A stretch of 64,000 nt of DNA from Yersinia enterocolitica (lineage in GTDB: Bacteria > Pseudomonadota > Gammaproteobacteria > Enterobacterales > Enterobacteriaceae). The translations under genes and the position numbers were made by a program. Within the stretch, counting starts at the first letter, position 1. Each line of letters starts with the position of its first letter. Shown here one piece after another: positions 49,478-59,771 of this stretch. Below the pieces are notes generated by a model. That model was not told the DNA's origin. It worked only from the letters and a program-made list of their open reading frames with translations, and ran no database searches. The stretch spans positions 744,001 to 808,000 of the forward strand of contig NBTC02000002.1 of the NCBI GenBank assembly GCA_002082245.2. The letters run 5' to 3'.

Positions 49478-50752
49478 ATGACCAGCAGCAACCTGATTAA
49501 ACAATTGCAAGAGCGGGGCCTCGTTGCCCAGGTTACGGATGAAGACGCGTTAGCAGAGAGACTGGCGCAAGGGCCAATTTCACTGTATTGCGGTTTCGAT
49601 CCTACCGCAGACAGCTTGCATTTGGGTCATCTGGTTCCGTTGTTGTGCCTAAAGCGTTTCCAACTGGCTGGGCATCGTCCCGTGGCGCTGGTCGGTGGCG
49701 CTACCGGTATGATTGGTGATCCAAGTTTCAAGGCTAGCGAACGCAAACTGAATACGGAAGATACGGTTAACGAATGGGTGGAGAAAATCCGCCGTCAGGT
49801 TTCGCCATTCCTGGATTTTGATTGCGGTGAAAACAGTGCTATTGCGGCCAATAACTACGATTGGTTTGGTGGCATGAATGTGCTGACCTTCCTGCGTGAT
49901 ATTGGCAAGCACTTCTCTGTTAATCAGATGATCAATAAGGAAGCGGTTAAGCAACGCCTGAATCGCGATGACAGTGGGATTTCGTTTACTGAGTTTTCCT
50001 ATAACCTGTTACAAGCTTATGATTTCGCTTGCCTGAATAAAGCTCACGGTGTGGCGCTGCAAATCGGCGGCTCTGATCAGTGGGGTAATATTACCTCTGG
50101 TATTGATTTGACGCGTCGCCTCCATCAGCAGCAAGTTTATGGCCTGACCGTGCCATTAATTACTAAAGCTGACGGCACTAAATTTGGTAAAACCGAAGGT
50201 GGTGCGGTATGGCTTGATCCGAAGAAGACCAGTCCTTACAAATTCTACCAGTTCTGGATTAACACCGCAGATGCCGATGTTTATCGTTTCCTGAAGTTCT
50301 TTACTTTCATGAGTATGGAAGAAATTAACGCGCTGGAAGAAGAAGATAAAAACAGCGGCAAAGCGCCACGTGCGCAGTATGTTCTGGCCGAAAATATCAC
50401 CGGTATGGTCCATGGTGCAGAAGGCCTTGCTGCCGCCAAACGTATTACCGCGAGCTTATTCTCCGGTGATTTAAATGAGCTGACCGAAGCCGACTTCGCT
50501 CAGTTAGCACAAGATGGCATGCCGACAATTGAACTGAGCCGCGATGCTGATTTACAACAGGCATTGGTTAATGCTGAGTTGGTCCCTTCTCGTGGGCAGG
50601 CGCGTACTATGATTGGTTCTAATGCTGTCGCCATTAATGGTGAAAAGCAGGCAGACCCAGAATACATCTTTACCGATGCTGATCGTCTGTTTGGGCGCTA
50701 TACCTTATTGCGTCGTGGCAAAAAACATTATTGCCTGATTAGCTGGCTATAA
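49478..50752 (+). CDS. tyrS: Tyrosyl-tRNA synthetase
   Basis: Charges tRNA-Tyr. The ATG at 49478 ([14 protein letters not shown]) has GGAG six bases upstream and gives 424 residues as in E. coli; an ATG four codons earlier overlaps that ribosome site. HLGH at 48-51 and KFGKT near 236 are the class I signature motifs. The C-terminal S4-like RNA-binding domain follows. Confidence 0.96.
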   Translation: MTSSNLIKQLQERGLVAQVTDEDALAERLAQGPISLYCGFDPTADSLHLGHLVPLLCLKRFQLAGHRPVALVGGATGMIGDPSFKASERKLNTEDTVNEWVEKIRRQVSPFLDFDCGENSAIAANNYDWFGGMNVLTFLRDIGKHFSVNQMINKEAVKQRLNRDDSGISFTEFSYNLLQAYDFACLNKAHGVALQIGGSDQWGNITSGIDLTRRLHQQQVYGLTVPLITKADGTKFGKTEGGAVWLDPKKTSPYKFYQFWINTADADVYRFLKFFTFMSMEEINALEEEDKNSGKAPRAQYVLAENITGMVHGAEGLAAAKRITASLFSGDLNELTEADFAQLAQDGMPTIELSRDADLQQALVNAELVPSRGQARTMIGSNAVAINGEKQADPEYIFTDADRLFGRYTLLRRGKKHYCLISWL

Positions 50753-50764
50753 GAATGAAATAAG

Positions 50765-50793
50765 ATAAGGGGCTGAAATGCCCCTTATTTTTT
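50765..50793 (+). terminator. Terminator of tyrS
   Basis: ATAAGGGGC and GCCCCTTAT pair around TGAAAT, followed by T6. Confidence 0.85.
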
Positions 50794-50880
50794 GGCTAAT
50801 GTTTTGTTAGCTGATGTTTTATTCCAGTCAGCGCTGTATTACAAAGTGGGCATGGGTGCCCTTAACTTTAGGCCGTTCCA

Positions 50881-51741
50881 ATGAAAAATATACTTTCGAT
50901 TCAGTCTCACGTTGTTTTTGGCCATGCGGGTAATAGTGCTGCTGAATTTCCTATGCGCCGAATGGGGGTCAATGTTTGGCCGCTGAATACCGTCCAGTTT
51001 TCCAACCATACGCAATATGGTCACTGGACTGGTTGTGTGATGCCCGCCAGCCATTTGACTGAGATAGTACAAGGCATTGCCGATATTGATCGGCTGAAAG
51101 ATTGTGATGCGGTATTAAGTGGTTATATCGGTTCACCCGAGCAGGGCGATCATATTCTGGCTGCGGTTGCACGCGTAAAACAAGCCAATCCGAATGCCTG
51201 GTATTTTTGTGATCCGGTCATGGGGCATCCAGAGAAGGGCTGTATCGTCGCGCCAGGGGTGGCAGAGTTCTTCTGTAAAGAGGCCTTGCCTGCCAGCGAT
51301 ATCATTGCACCGAACCTGCTTGAACTGGAGCAACTTAGTGGTGTGCGGGTTGAAAGTGTCGAACAGGCCGTTAAGGTTGCTCGTGATCTCTGCGCCCAAG
51401 GGCCAAAAGTTGTGTTAGTTAAGCACCTAAGCCGCGCCGGTTATCATGCTGACTGCTTTGAAATGTTATTAGTCACGGCCGATGAGGCATGGCATATCAG
51501 CCGTCCGCTGGTGGACTTTGGTGCCCGCCAACCGGTCGGTGTGGGTGATTTGACCAGTGGTTTATTGCTGGTGAACTTGCTGAAAGGTGAAGCACTGGAT
51601 AAGGCACTGGAGCATGTTACTGCCGCTGTATATGAAGTGATGCTGAAAACTCAGGAGATGGGTGAGTATGAACTTCAGGTTGTCGCCGCTCAGGATGGAA
51701 TTGTTAATCCCGTCAGTAAATTCTCTGCCATCAAGTTATAA
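50881..51741 (+). CDS. pdxY: Pyridoxal kinase PdxY
   Basis: Ribokinase-family enzyme of the PLP salvage pathway. It has 286 residues. [20 protein letters not shown] is the typical N-terminus, [12 protein letters not shown] near 110 and the C-terminal [11 protein letters not shown] (catalytic Asp) near 222. With pdxH it puts two PLP salvage genes around tyrS, as in E. coli. Confidence 0.95.
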   Translation: MKNILSIQSHVVFGHAGNSAAEFPMRRMGVNVWPLNTVQFSNHTQYGHWTGCVMPASHLTEIVQGIADIDRLKDCDAVLSGYIGSPEQGDHILAAVARVKQANPNAWYFCDPVMGHPEKGCIVAPGVAEFFCKEALPASDIIAPNLLELEQLSGVRVESVEQAVKVARDLCAQGPKVVLVKHLSRAGYHADCFEMLLVTADEAWHISRPLVDFGARQPVGVGDLTSGLLLVNLLKGEALDKALEHVTAAVYEVMLKTQEMGEYELQVVAAQDGIVNPVSKFSAIKL

Positions 51742-51753
51742 TCCCAGCTATAC

Positions 51754-51778
51754 AGTGCCCCTTAATGGAGGGGCACTC
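51754..51778. terminator. Hairpin between pdxY and gstA
   Basis: AGTGCCCCT and AGGGGCACT pair around TAATGG between convergent genes. The T run is weak. Confidence 0.6.
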
Positions 51779-51794
51779 TAATTAATCAAAGGAC

Positions 51795-52403
51795 TTATTT
51801 CTTAACGTCTTCTGCGGCTAATGCGGCTTTAACGGCTGGGCGTTCTGCTACACGGCCCATATATTTATCCAAATTACTGCGCTGGGTAATATCAAGTTTC
51901 AGCGCACTCGCCCAACGAGTGACAGTAAATAAATAGGCGTCAGCCACGCTGAATTTTTTGCCTAACAGATAATCGTGTTGTGCTAATACGCTGTCTACAT
52001 AACTGAATTGTTTATTCAGCCGCTCACGTGCGATCGTTTTATAGTCATCTGGTGTTTTCGGGTTAAACAGTGGGCTGAAACCTTTATGTAATTCAGTCGC
52101 AATGAAGTTTAGCCACTCAATGGCATGATAGCGGGAAAGGGTCCCTGATGGGGCAATCAGGTGGCGGTCTGGCACCATATCTGCCAGATATTGCACGATA
52201 GCAACACCCTCAGTGAGCAGGCTGCCATCATCCAGTACCAAGGCGGGTACCTGTCCTTTTGGACTGATGCTTAAATAGTCTTCACCCGTTTCAGTTATTT
52301 TGGCCACCAGATCGACACTCTCAATACTAAAATCTAACCCTGCTTCACGTAATACAATATGTGGAGACAGAGAGCAGGCACCGGGTTTATAGAACAATTT
52401 CAT
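51795..52403 (-). CDS. gstA: Glutathione S-transferase GstA
   Basis: Beta-class GST, 202 residues from the ATG at 52403 (AAGGAG nine bases upstream). N-terminal thioredoxin-like domain MKLFYKPGACSLSPHIVLRE with the beta-class Cys10, then KGQVPALVLDDGSLLTEGVA. The C-terminal helical domain has FSVADAYLFTVTRW. It follows pdxY as in E. coli. Confidence 0.92.
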   Translation of the reverse strand: MKLFYKPGACSLSPHIVLREAGLDFSIESVDLVAKITETGEDYLSISPKGQVPALVLDDGSLLTEGVAIVQYLADMVPDRHLIAPSGTLSRYHAIEWLNFIATELHKGFSPLFNPKTPDDYKTIARERLNKQFSYVDSVLAQHDYLLGKKFSVADAYLFTVTRWASALKLDITQRSNLDKYMGRVAERPAVKAALAAEDVKK

Positions 52404-52533
52404 CACAAACTCCTTAATCGATCACTGAAAGAAAAAAGCTTCCTTAATCCTAAGGCAGGCGAGGGAAAAATGCTGCTAGCGGTGTAATATAATTGTGCGG
52501 GAAATAAAATTAGTCGCAGAAATAAAGTGTTGT

Positions 52534-52563
52534 CCTACAGCAGTGAGTATCCACCGCTGTAGG
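52534..52563 (-). terminator. Hairpin downstream of yjbD
   Basis: CCTACAGC and GCTGTAGG pair with a 14-base interior that can extend the stem. No T tract. Confidence 0.45.
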
Positions 52564-52600
52564 TAATCCCTGTCTGTTATTATCAGGCAGTGGAAATCAG

Positions 52601-52864
52601 TTACCGTGGTGGGCGAGTGCTGATCGATGCGGACCAGCTAAAAGTGGTGGTACTTGGTGCGGTTTTTTTGGTTTTTCTTTCTACGCGGGTTAACTTGGCG
52701 ACTTGTTCCCGAGCGTTCATGATTTTATCTATTGCTTCTTCTCTTACTTTATTCTGTTCTGAATTGGTTAAAGCCCTTCCTAAATTTATTCTGGCTCTAT
52801 CGAGTTGCGTTTTGACGTCACGTTGCTCACTTTCGGTCATTTCTTTTAATGTTAGCCTTTTCAT
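52601..52864 (-). CDS. yjbD: DUF3811 protein YjbD
   Basis: 87 residues, charged and mostly helical: TLKEMTESEQRDVKTQLDRA then INLGRALTNSEQNKVREE and a C-terminal FSWSASISTRPPR. This pattern matches E. coli YjbD (KEMTEREQRELKTLLDRAR; FSWSANTPTRGRR). Function unknown. In E. coli yjbD is elsewhere, so its place between gstA and yohC is particular to this lineage. Confidence 0.8.
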   Translation of the reverse strand: MKRLTLKEMTESEQRDVKTQLDRARINLGRALTNSEQNKVREEAIDKIMNAREQVAKLTRVERKTKKTAPSTTTFSWSASISTRPPR

Positions 52865-53074
52865 TTTTTTCGCCTTGTTTGCATCAGTCTTACTCAGTGT
52901 ACAACCTTATCCTGCGTGTGGATGTAAGAGATTGCGATCTGGGCGACATTAATCACCATAAAAGCCTGATATTAGCCCCAGTCAAAGCTAATAAAGCGAG
53001 AACCAACGGAGTAACAGCCACCGCTCTCTGTAAATGTTATCAGGAGCGGTGTTAACGAAGGGAAGGTTTGGAGG

Positions 53075-53665
53075 TCATAATAGCCGTGAACCGTAACCCC
53101 ACAGCAATACAGTCAGACCAAGGAGTAACTCTAATACCAGCACGCCGATAGCAAATGTGGAACCGGAGAAGATAAAACCTTCTTGTCGGTCTATATTCAG
53201 GAAGGTGGGGATGCCCAAATACATCAGGTAGCCTGCATAGCAGAGTGCAATGATGCCAACCAATAAGCACAACCAGATAATCGGGTAGAGGGCAACCACG
53301 CCACCTAAAAACATGGGCGTTGCAGCATAACCGGCGAATAAGGTACAGCTTTGCCAACTAGGCCGGCTCTCATAGCGGCGGGCCATCCAATAAATCACTC
53401 GTCCCATGAGAGCTACCGCCGCCAAAATCAAAACATAGAAAATAATGGCAAAATAGAGTGCGGTAAGGGGAGCCAGTTTTATTATCTGACCATCACCAAA
53501 GTTCCAGCCCACTTGTGTGGTGCCGATAAACGCGCAAATCACGGGAATGGCAGCCATTAAAAGGACGTGATGGGCATACAGGTGGCGGACACTTTCCCCC
53601 TCGCGTTTAATTTGCTGCAATTCCTGACTAGGACGGGTCAGAAGCCCCCATACATGGTTTATCAT
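53075..53665 (-). CDS. yohC: YIP1 family inner-membrane protein YohC
   Basis: 196 residues with five hydrophobic segments. The N-terminus VWGLLTRPSQELQQI and the segment HHVLLMAAIPVICAFIGTTQ closely resemble E. coli YohC. Function unknown. Also not in this place in E. coli. Confidence 0.85.
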   Translation of the reverse strand: MINHVWGLLTRPSQELQQIKREGESVRHLYAHHVLLMAAIPVICAFIGTTQVGWNFGDGQIIKLAPLTALYFAIIFYVLILAAVALMGRVIYWMARRYESRPSWQSCTLFAGYAATPMFLGGVVALYPIIWLCLLVGIIALCYAGYLMYLGIPTFLNIDRQEGFIFSGSTFAIGVLVLELLLGLTVLLWGYGSRLL

Positions 53666-53890
53666 AAATCACCTCCTTGCCGGTTATTGACCGCAAATAA
53701 CAGACGGGTTTCATTCTGATATCGCTCAAAATGGGGTTAACGCTGTGCGGTCTGTTATCAGTATAGTTTATTTTTTGCGCACAAATAATGTGATGAAGTT
53801 ATCATTGATAAGGCGAGTGATATTCATCATCTCAGTAAATGTTTAAGATGAATCAGTGAATTAATCAGGTATTTTAATCAGGAGCCGTTT

Positions 53891-54247
53891 ATGGGTATTC
53901 AGGGAAATGATAGTCGAATTGACAACATAGAGTTTGCCGTCGGTGATATTGCTCGCTCGAAGGATTTCTATGGCAAGGTATTCAATTGGCGCTTTACTGA
54001 CTATGGCCCAGGATATTGTGAGTTTACCGATGGCCGACTGACCGGTGGCTTCACCACCCTGAGTGACGTTCAGCCCAACGGTGGGCCGTTAATCATTTTG
54101 TATGCTGATGATCTTGAACAGACGCAAAAACGGTTGGAAGAAGCGGGAGCCTCTATTGTGCTGGCGATATTTACTTTCCCCGGCGGGCGTCGTTTCCACT
54201 TTACCGACCCGGATGGCTATCAGTTGGCGGTATGGTCTGATAAATAA
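53891..54247 (+). CDS. VOC family (glyoxalase-like) protein
   Basis: 118 residues. One vicinal-oxygen-chelate fold: IEFAVGDIARSKDFYGKVF at about 14-32 and the closing FPGGRRFHFTDPDGYQLAVW. Likely metal-binding but the ligands are less obvious than in GloA. Substrate unknown. AGGAG is five bases before the ATG. Monocistronic. Confidence 0.82.
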   Translation: MGIQGNDSRIDNIEFAVGDIARSKDFYGKVFNWRFTDYGPGYCEFTDGRLTGGFTTLSDVQPNGGPLIILYADDLEQTQKRLEEAGASIVLAIFTFPGGRRFHFTDPDGYQLAVWSDK

Positions 54248-54308
54248 GTATTGAATTTAGGACTTATTCTCGCCAAACGACAGGCTGTCTGAGTTTTACG
54301 TGGGAGTT

Positions 54309-54347
54309 GGCAGGATAAAGTGCTTAGCACGCGTGCTTTATCCTGCC
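54309..54347 (-). terminator. Hairpin downstream of dtpA
   Basis: Perfect 12-bp arms GGCAGGATAAAG and CTTTATCCTGCC enclose a 15-base interior that contains the palindrome CACGCGTG. It lies 7 bp past the dtpA stop; no T tract. Confidence 0.55.
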
Positions 54348-54353
54348 GGGCAA

Positions 54354-55880
54354 TTATGCGGCGGTTACTGGGGTCGCTTTATTACTCTCTGTTGGTGCGA
54401 GAGTCATGCGATACAGTTTTGGTGCAGTGAGCATCATCAATACTGCGATAATGGCAGTGACAATACCAATCTGCATAAATACATGGCTATAGATTGCCAG
54501 TGATGCATGGGCATCAGTAATATCACTTGGCACCGCAGTTAATGCTGCAACTTTACCGGCGATCAGGGCTGCTGCTGCTGTCGTCAGGAACCATGAACCC
54601 ATGATGAAGCCCATCAAGCGCTGAGGTACCAACTGCGCAACCATCGCCAGGCCGAGGCCCGAAATCATCAGTTCCCCGATACTTTGCAATGCGTAGCTCA
54701 GGATCAACCAGTTAACGGACACAATGCCATGTTCGTTGGCGAAGCTGGCACCCCATGGTAGAACCAGGAAGGCCGCAGAGCAGAGCACCATACCGAAAGC
54801 AAACTTGTGTGGCATTGGCAGTCGGTCACCCATCTTATTATAGATAGCCGCCAGTATTGGGCTGGCTACCATGATCCAGAACGGGTTCAGCGCCTGATAC
54901 TGTTCTGGTTCGAAGGTAATACCAAAGATTGAATGCTCAACGTTATGAATAGCAAAGAAGTTCAGCGACGTTGGCATTTGGCTATACAGCACAAAGAACA
55001 CCACCGCTTCCAGCATCAGTAAGAATGCCACAATCATTCGGCGGCGGGCAGTGCCATGCAGAGAGAAGGTCTCTTTGGCAAAGATACAGATGATGCCCAG
55101 AGATACTAATGCCAACGCCCAACGTGCCACTATTTGGTTATGCAGCAACCAGCTTGACAGCGTGACCAGTGCAACCACACCCACCAATACCATCAGTAAC
55201 TTTTTAATCTGTAGTGGTGCAAAGTCAGGTTTTGAACCTTGATTTTTTACCCATTTACGACAGAACCAGAAGTTTACCAAGGTGATCAACATACCCACTA
55301 CGCTCAGTGAGAATGCGACGCTCCAGCCATACTTCGCGGCTAACCATGGGGTGGCCAGCATAGAGAAGAATGAACCGATATTGACGGACATGTAGTACAT
55401 GGTGAATGCGCCGTCTAAACGCGGATCATCTTTGTTATAGCATGTTGACAGCAGAGAGGATGGGTTGGCTTTGAACAAACCATTACCAACCGCAATGGTC
55501 GCCATACCCAGATAAACCCAGAAAATGTCATGGCCGGAGTAGGCAATCATGGCATAACCAACTGCCAGCGTTAATGCACCAAGTACGATGACACGTTTGG
55601 CACCGAGCACCTTATCGCCTAACCAGCCACCGATGGCCACAAAGCCATAGACCAGTGCACTGAAGGATGAGAACAAGGTGATGGAGTCGGCTTCGCTCAT
55701 CCCGAGCATTTTTACCAGATAGACGGCCATGATCCCTTGCAGGCCGTAATAACCAAAGCGCTCCCAAAGCTCGATAGAGAAGATCAGGTAAAATGCTTTT
55801 GGTTGTTTGAAAGCATTCATACTGATGCTTTCGGATTGCTCACTGTTGGGTGGCTGTTGACTGTTGTTTGCTGTTGACAC
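54354..55880 (-). CDS. dtpA: Proton-coupled di/tripeptide permease DtpA
   Basis: POT-family inner-membrane transporter. It has 508 residues from a GTG at 55880 (AGAGGTCC upstream; the start MSTANN matches E. coli DtpA). [15 protein letters not shown] near 35-49 is the ExxER-type POT motif (ELWERF). [15 protein letters not shown] is the PTR2 signature. About 14 hydrophobic segments. It is also called tppB. Confidence 0.94.
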   Translation of the reverse strand: MSTANNSQQPPNSEQSESISMNAFKQPKAFYLIFSIELWERFGYYGLQGIMAVYLVKMLGMSEADSITLFSSFSALVYGFVAIGGWLGDKVLGAKRVIVLGALTLAVGYAMIAYSGHDIFWVYLGMATIAVGNGLFKANPSSLLSTCYNKDDPRLDGAFTMYYMSVNIGSFFSMLATPWLAAKYGWSVAFSLSVVGMLITLVNFWFCRKWVKNQGSKPDFAPLQIKKLLMVLVGVVALVTLSSWLLHNQIVARWALALVSLGIICIFAKETFSLHGTARRRMIVAFLLMLEAVVFFVLYSQMPTSLNFFAIHNVEHSIFGITFEPEQYQALNPFWIMVASPILAAIYNKMGDRLPMPHKFAFGMVLCSAAFLVLPWGASFANEHGIVSVNWLILSYALQSIGELMISGLGLAMVAQLVPQRLMGFIMGSWFLTTAAAALIAGKVAALTAVPSDITDAHASLAIYSHVFMQIGIVTAIIAVLMMLTAPKLYRMTLAPTESNKATPVTAA

Positions 55881-56420
55881 GGGGACCTCTGTTTTTCACT
55901 ACCGACCACAAATGGTGGGAGAGACAAAAGTGAATGCGCGAACCGGCATCCTTTTGCATTGTTATAAGATGTTTAGCGGCGGTTAATGTTCACTATCTTT
56001 GTCAACGAGACAAGGCTTTTGCAATATTCTGTTACATATATCTCAGGCAGGGCTATGCGACCATGTTACAAATGTTATGCAGTATTAACGTTTATGTTTT
56101 AGCTGTTTGACGATTTTTTGTTTTGATTAAAAGCTGAACTGATTTTATTTGGTGGTATATTCTGCTATTTGATTGGTTAGTGGTTTATATGGTCAGATGT
56201 GAGTGAATAAACAATTCAATATTGTGGTTATTGTGAATAATCTGAAATTATCCAAATTTCGTTCAAATGTTAATCAGTAAAATGCCTGAGTTGAAAGATG
56301 AAATGGGATCTGGATCAGATAGCTGTGTAAATTTTTCGCGCGAAAAAGGCCAGCACGGCAAAACATGCCACCAAGGGACGATGGTATACTGGATAGAATC
56401 ATGAAAATCTGAGTATCTGT
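55881..56420. other. dtpA - lysR intergenic region
   Basis: 540 bp, AT-rich, containing the two divergent promoters. In Salmonella tppB is OmpR-controlled, but I cannot identify OmpR sites by eye. A minus-strand ORF at 56274-56471 overlaps the regulator start and is not credible. Confidence 0.45.
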
Positions 56421-57320
56421 ATGGATATCAAGCAACTGGTCTATCTCTGTAATCTGGAGCGCGAGCGCCATTTTGGTCGTGCGGCTGAGGCCAGCTTTGT
56501 CAGCCAGCCAACATTGTCGATGCGTCTGAAAAACCTGGAGCGGGAACTGGGGGTGGCACTGATAAACCGGGGTAATAATTTCGAAGGATTTACCGCCGAA
56601 GGTGAGCGCGTATTAGCCTGGGCCAGAGAGATTGTCTCTGTCTATCAAGGGCTAAAGTTAGAGGTGGAGTCCCTTAAACATGGTTTAAACGGCACGCTGC
56701 GTATTGGTGTAGTACCACAATGCAGTATCTCGTTGGCACTATTACTTAAAAGTGCCAGTGAACGCTATCCCCATCTGGATTACCGTGTTTCAGTGTTAAG
56801 TGCTGACCAATTACTGGAAGCTTTAACCGGTCACTCGGTCGATGTGGGCATTGGTTTTTTTGAATTGACCACCTTGAATGAGCTGCATTTTCAGGTACAA
56901 CCGCTAGTTGACGGGGGCATTGACCTGGTGTTTCACCCCGGACATTTCCCTGATTTGATGGGGACTGAGCCGCTGGCACTGGCCCAGGTAGCACAACTGC
57001 CGCTCTGCCTGGCTGAACCCAGCCGTTACTTCCGCCGCTATCTGGATAACAGTTTTCGTGATGCCGGTCTGCCGCTGCATGTGCGGCTGGAAAGTACTTC
57101 TATCTTTCAGTTGTTACAAGGAATCTTTGTCGGTTTAGGCTGTGGCTTGTTCCCGCAGGGTAGTCTACTTGAGGATATGTCACCCGACCTGCAACGGCGG
57201 CCGGTGGATATTTTGAAGATGAGTCGGCATGCTGCTGTCGTGGTGGCTGAACCAGGGCGAGTTACACCGCTGGCCCAGCACTTTTTTGATGTCGCTAAAA
57301 CGTGGTTGGCTACCGACTAA
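56421..57320 (+). CDS. LysR-type transcriptional regulator
   Basis: 299 residues. The N-terminal winged helix-turn-helix (ERHFGRAAEASFVSQPTLSM then RLKNLERELGVALINRG) is followed by an effector domain (TLRIGVVPQCSISLALLLKS). I do not recognise the orthologue. It converges with the CMD protein gene, 30 bp apart. Its own promoter faces dtpA, so possible targets are dtpA, itself, or the CMD gene. Confidence 0.8.
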   Translation: MDIKQLVYLCNLERERHFGRAAEASFVSQPTLSMRLKNLERELGVALINRGNNFEGFTAEGERVLAWAREIVSVYQGLKLEVESLKHGLNGTLRIGVVPQCSISLALLLKSASERYPHLDYRVSVLSADQLLEALTGHSVDVGIGFFELTTLNELHFQVQPLVDGGIDLVFHPGHFPDLMGTEPLALAQVAQLPLCLAEPSRYFRRYLDNSFRDAGLPLHVRLESTSIFQLLQGIFVGLGCGLFPQGSLLEDMSPDLQRRPVDILKMSRHAAVVVAEPGRVTPLAQHFFDVAKTWLATD

Positions 57321-57350
57321 AACACTGCAATCCGCAATTGCGGGCGAGTA

Positions 57351-58568
57351 TCAAACAGCTTGCCCCAGCGTTTGTCTTAACCGGTTGGTCCATCCGGCTG
57401 CGGCGGTGTCGAAGATGATACTCACCAGTTGCTGATTACTGACACCCAGAGCTAACAATGGACTGATATGTTGATGGCTAAAGCGTTCTGGTGCGCGAGT
57501 CAACTCGGCTGCGGCATAGATAAGCCAGTGGATAATCTGCTCATCAGATTGAGTCGCCAAAGCGTTATCAATCCCCGCGTCAAGTGACGTTATCAATGTG
57601 GTGTTAGGGGTTAATTGGTGCAATTGGTGTTTATGGATAGCCAGACAGTAGCGACTGCCATTGATGCGCGCAGTCACCAACGCCACCAATGCCAGCCAAT
57701 CAGGTGGCAGCAACGGAGGATAATGTTGGCGGGTGATAATGGTGCGGTACGCGAGCAGACTTTGCTGATGGTGTTGTAGCAACTCACTGAGGGTTATCTC
57801 TGCGTCATCTGACGATGGCTCAGATGAAATGACCTCATTGATTGTCTTTGAGGGTAACCAACCTTGCCATTGCGCTACAGATGACGCTATCAAGCCTGCG
57901 GGAGCATCTTCCATGCGCGGAAAACCGGGCAATATTACCGTAGGATATCCAGCGAGTGCACAAAGGGCTGCCACTACTCTGGCTTGATAACTAACAAAAC
58001 CAATAATCTGCGATAAAACAATAATATCTGTAGCGGTTAAACCTACATCAGCGAGTTGTTGCAAAGCATGCTTATCAATTAATGTCGGCTGACTGGCCAG
58101 TTGACGGGCATATTGTGTTATCTGTGTCAATCGCATATTACTTTCCCGCGATGCGTCCGGGCTGGAAAGTGGCGTCAGGCGGGCGGCATAATGGCTGCAC
58201 AACCGTTGAACCCCGGTAACTTGTGCCACCGTCAGTGCGGTACTTAAGCGGTCATACAGTGAAAAGGTGTGGTCTCGGTTCAGCTCGACAGTGAGCGGGA
58301 AAAGTGCCTGATACATTGCATCTGAGGCAGACAAAATCGCCGCATGCTGGCGTAACGGGTCATCTAATCGGGCGGGAATAGTATCGGCTAAGCCAAGCAA
58401 AAAGATACCCTGTTCAATGCTGTTCTCATTTGTCAGCAGATTATCGCCATTACAACTATTAGCACTGTAACTCTCCTCGGTGACGGGGGCGGCGTAGATC
58501 TCCGGGTTACCGCTGCGTTGAGTTTCATGATACCAATGGGCATTATCCTGTTGTCGAAATTGCACCAT
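57351..58568 (-). CDS. CMD/AhpD-like peroxidase-related protein
   Basis: 405 residues from the ATG at 58568, with GGAGG five bases upstream. It appears as two tandem carboxymuconolactone-decarboxylase/AhpD-like helical halves: about 40-220 (VTGVQRLCSHYAARL; ATDIIVLSQIIGFVSYQARV) and about 260-395 (PPDWLALVALVTARINGSRY; CLAIHKHQLHQL). The second half has C-X3-H (CLAIH), like the AhpD peroxidase motif that normally is CxxC. It is similar in layout to proteins annotated as CMD domain protein of the Avi_7170 type. Function unproved. Confidence 0.65.
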   Translation of the reverse strand: MVQFRQQDNAHWYHETQRSGNPEIYAAPVTEESYSANSCNGDNLLTNENSIEQGIFLLGLADTIPARLDDPLRQHAAILSASDAMYQALFPLTVELNRDHTFSLYDRLSTALTVAQVTGVQRLCSHYAARLTPLSSPDASRESNMRLTQITQYARQLASQPTLIDKHALQQLADVGLTATDIIVLSQIIGFVSYQARVVAALCALAGYPTVILPGFPRMEDAPAGLIASSVAQWQGWLPSKTINEVISSEPSSDDAEITLSELLQHHQQSLLAYRTIITRQHYPPLLPPDWLALVALVTARINGSRYCLAIHKHQLHQLTPNTTLITSLDAGIDNALATQSDEQIIHWLIYAAAELTRAPERFSHQHISPLLALGVSNQQLVSIIFDTAAAGWTNRLRQTLGQAV

Positions 58569-58884
58569 GATGACCTCCGTTAGGGACAGCAACGCGCCCA
58601 GGTTAACGATAAAGAGGTTGTAAGCACCGTTTGGCTATAAACCGAGAGCGAATCAGTGACAAGGGTAGGTAGTGCGGTATCGGACCGGGAGCATAGCAAA
58701 GTAGTCGGTATCAACATCGGCAAGATATCCTGTTGTTTTATGGAATGAACACAGTGGATATCATTACTGATTGAGTTTGCGAGATAAAATAATGTTAAAC
58801 CATAATCCATAACTAAAAGTAATAACATATTATTATATATAACAAAAATGTTGTTACGTTAGCGAATAAATGACTAAAGAAGCA
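58569..58884. other. CMD gene upstream region
   Basis: About 316 bp, AT-rich towards the sap side. It holds the CMD gene promoter. No other feature seen. Confidence 0.4.
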
Positions 58885-58914
58885 GGAAAAAATCCGCGCT
58901 GAGGTGAGCGCGGA
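58885..58914 (-). terminator. Terminator of the sap operon
   Basis: On the minus strand TCCGCGCT and AGCGCGGA pair around CACCTC, followed by six T. It lies 42 bp past the sapF stop. Confidence 0.85.
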
Positions 58915-58955
58915 ATGGGTGATCGTGGAGGTAAATGGCAGGGCAGAAAACCCGC

Positions 58956-59771
58956 CTAAAAATGGCCTGAGTCCCGCCGCCAGGCATCGGCGGTTAAAGC
59001 TTCACCAAAGTGGCTGGAAATCAGCCGCTTAGTCAGATCGTGCAGCGGGGATGCCAGCACCTCGGCCGTGCTACCACGCTCCACCACTTCTCCTTCATGC
59101 ATCACAATCACCTGATCGCTGATATGTTTCATCATGCCTAAGTGCTGGGTGACATAAATATAAGATATGCCATGTTTTTCCTGTAATTCCAGCATCAGAT
59201 TAATAATCTGTGAGCGCATGGACATATCCAAAGACGCCAGTGCTTCATCGGCAACAATCACTTTAGGTTGCAGGATAAGTGCCCGTGCCAGTGCGATACG
59301 CTGCTTCTGGCCGGACGCCAACATATGCGGATAATAGTTAGCGTGATCGGGCAGTAATCCCACTTGCCGCAAGGTCTGATAGATTCGTTGCTCACGAGCC
59401 ACCGCGTCTAAATCAGTGTTCAATTTCAGTGGCGCATCCAACAACTGGCCGATGCGCTGACGCGGGTTAAGTGAGGTGCTCGGATCCTGAAAAATCATAC
59501 GGATACGTTGGCTGCGGTAAGCATAATCACCGTAGGACAGGCGATGATCGTCAATCAGCAATTCACCATCCGTTGGTTCAATCATGCCCGACAGCATTTT
59601 TGCCAAGGTGGATTTACCGGAACCGTTCTCACCAATCACCGCCAGGGTCTGGCCTTCGCGTAAAGTAAAACTGACCGATTTGACTGCTTCCACATGCTGA
59701 CGACGAAATAACCCGGTGCGGTAGCGGAAGGTTTTGCTCAGATTACGGACTTCGAGCAGAGTCTCTGCCAT
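58956..59771 (-). CDS. sapF: Sap ABC transporter ATPase SapF
   Basis: 271 residues. Walker A GENGSGKST at 47-55, signature-like LASGQKQRIALARAL, Walker B VIVADEALASLD, then the H-loop in YVTQHLGMMKH. It is the second ATPase of SapABCDF, which has roles in antimicrobial-peptide resistance and, in E. coli, putrescine export. It overlaps sapD by one base. Confidence 0.94.
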   Translation of the reverse strand: MAETLLEVRNLSKTFRYRTGLFRRQHVEAVKSVSFTLREGQTLAVIGENGSGKSTLAKMLSGMIEPTDGELLIDDHRLSYGDYAYRSQRIRMIFQDPSTSLNPRQRIGQLLDAPLKLNTDLDAVAREQRIYQTLRQVGLLPDHANYYPHMLASGQKQRIALARALILQPKVIVADEALASLDMSMRSQIINLMLELQEKHGISYIYVTQHLGMMKHISDQVIVMHEGEVVERGSTAEVLASPLHDLTKRLISSHFGEALTADAWRRDSGHF

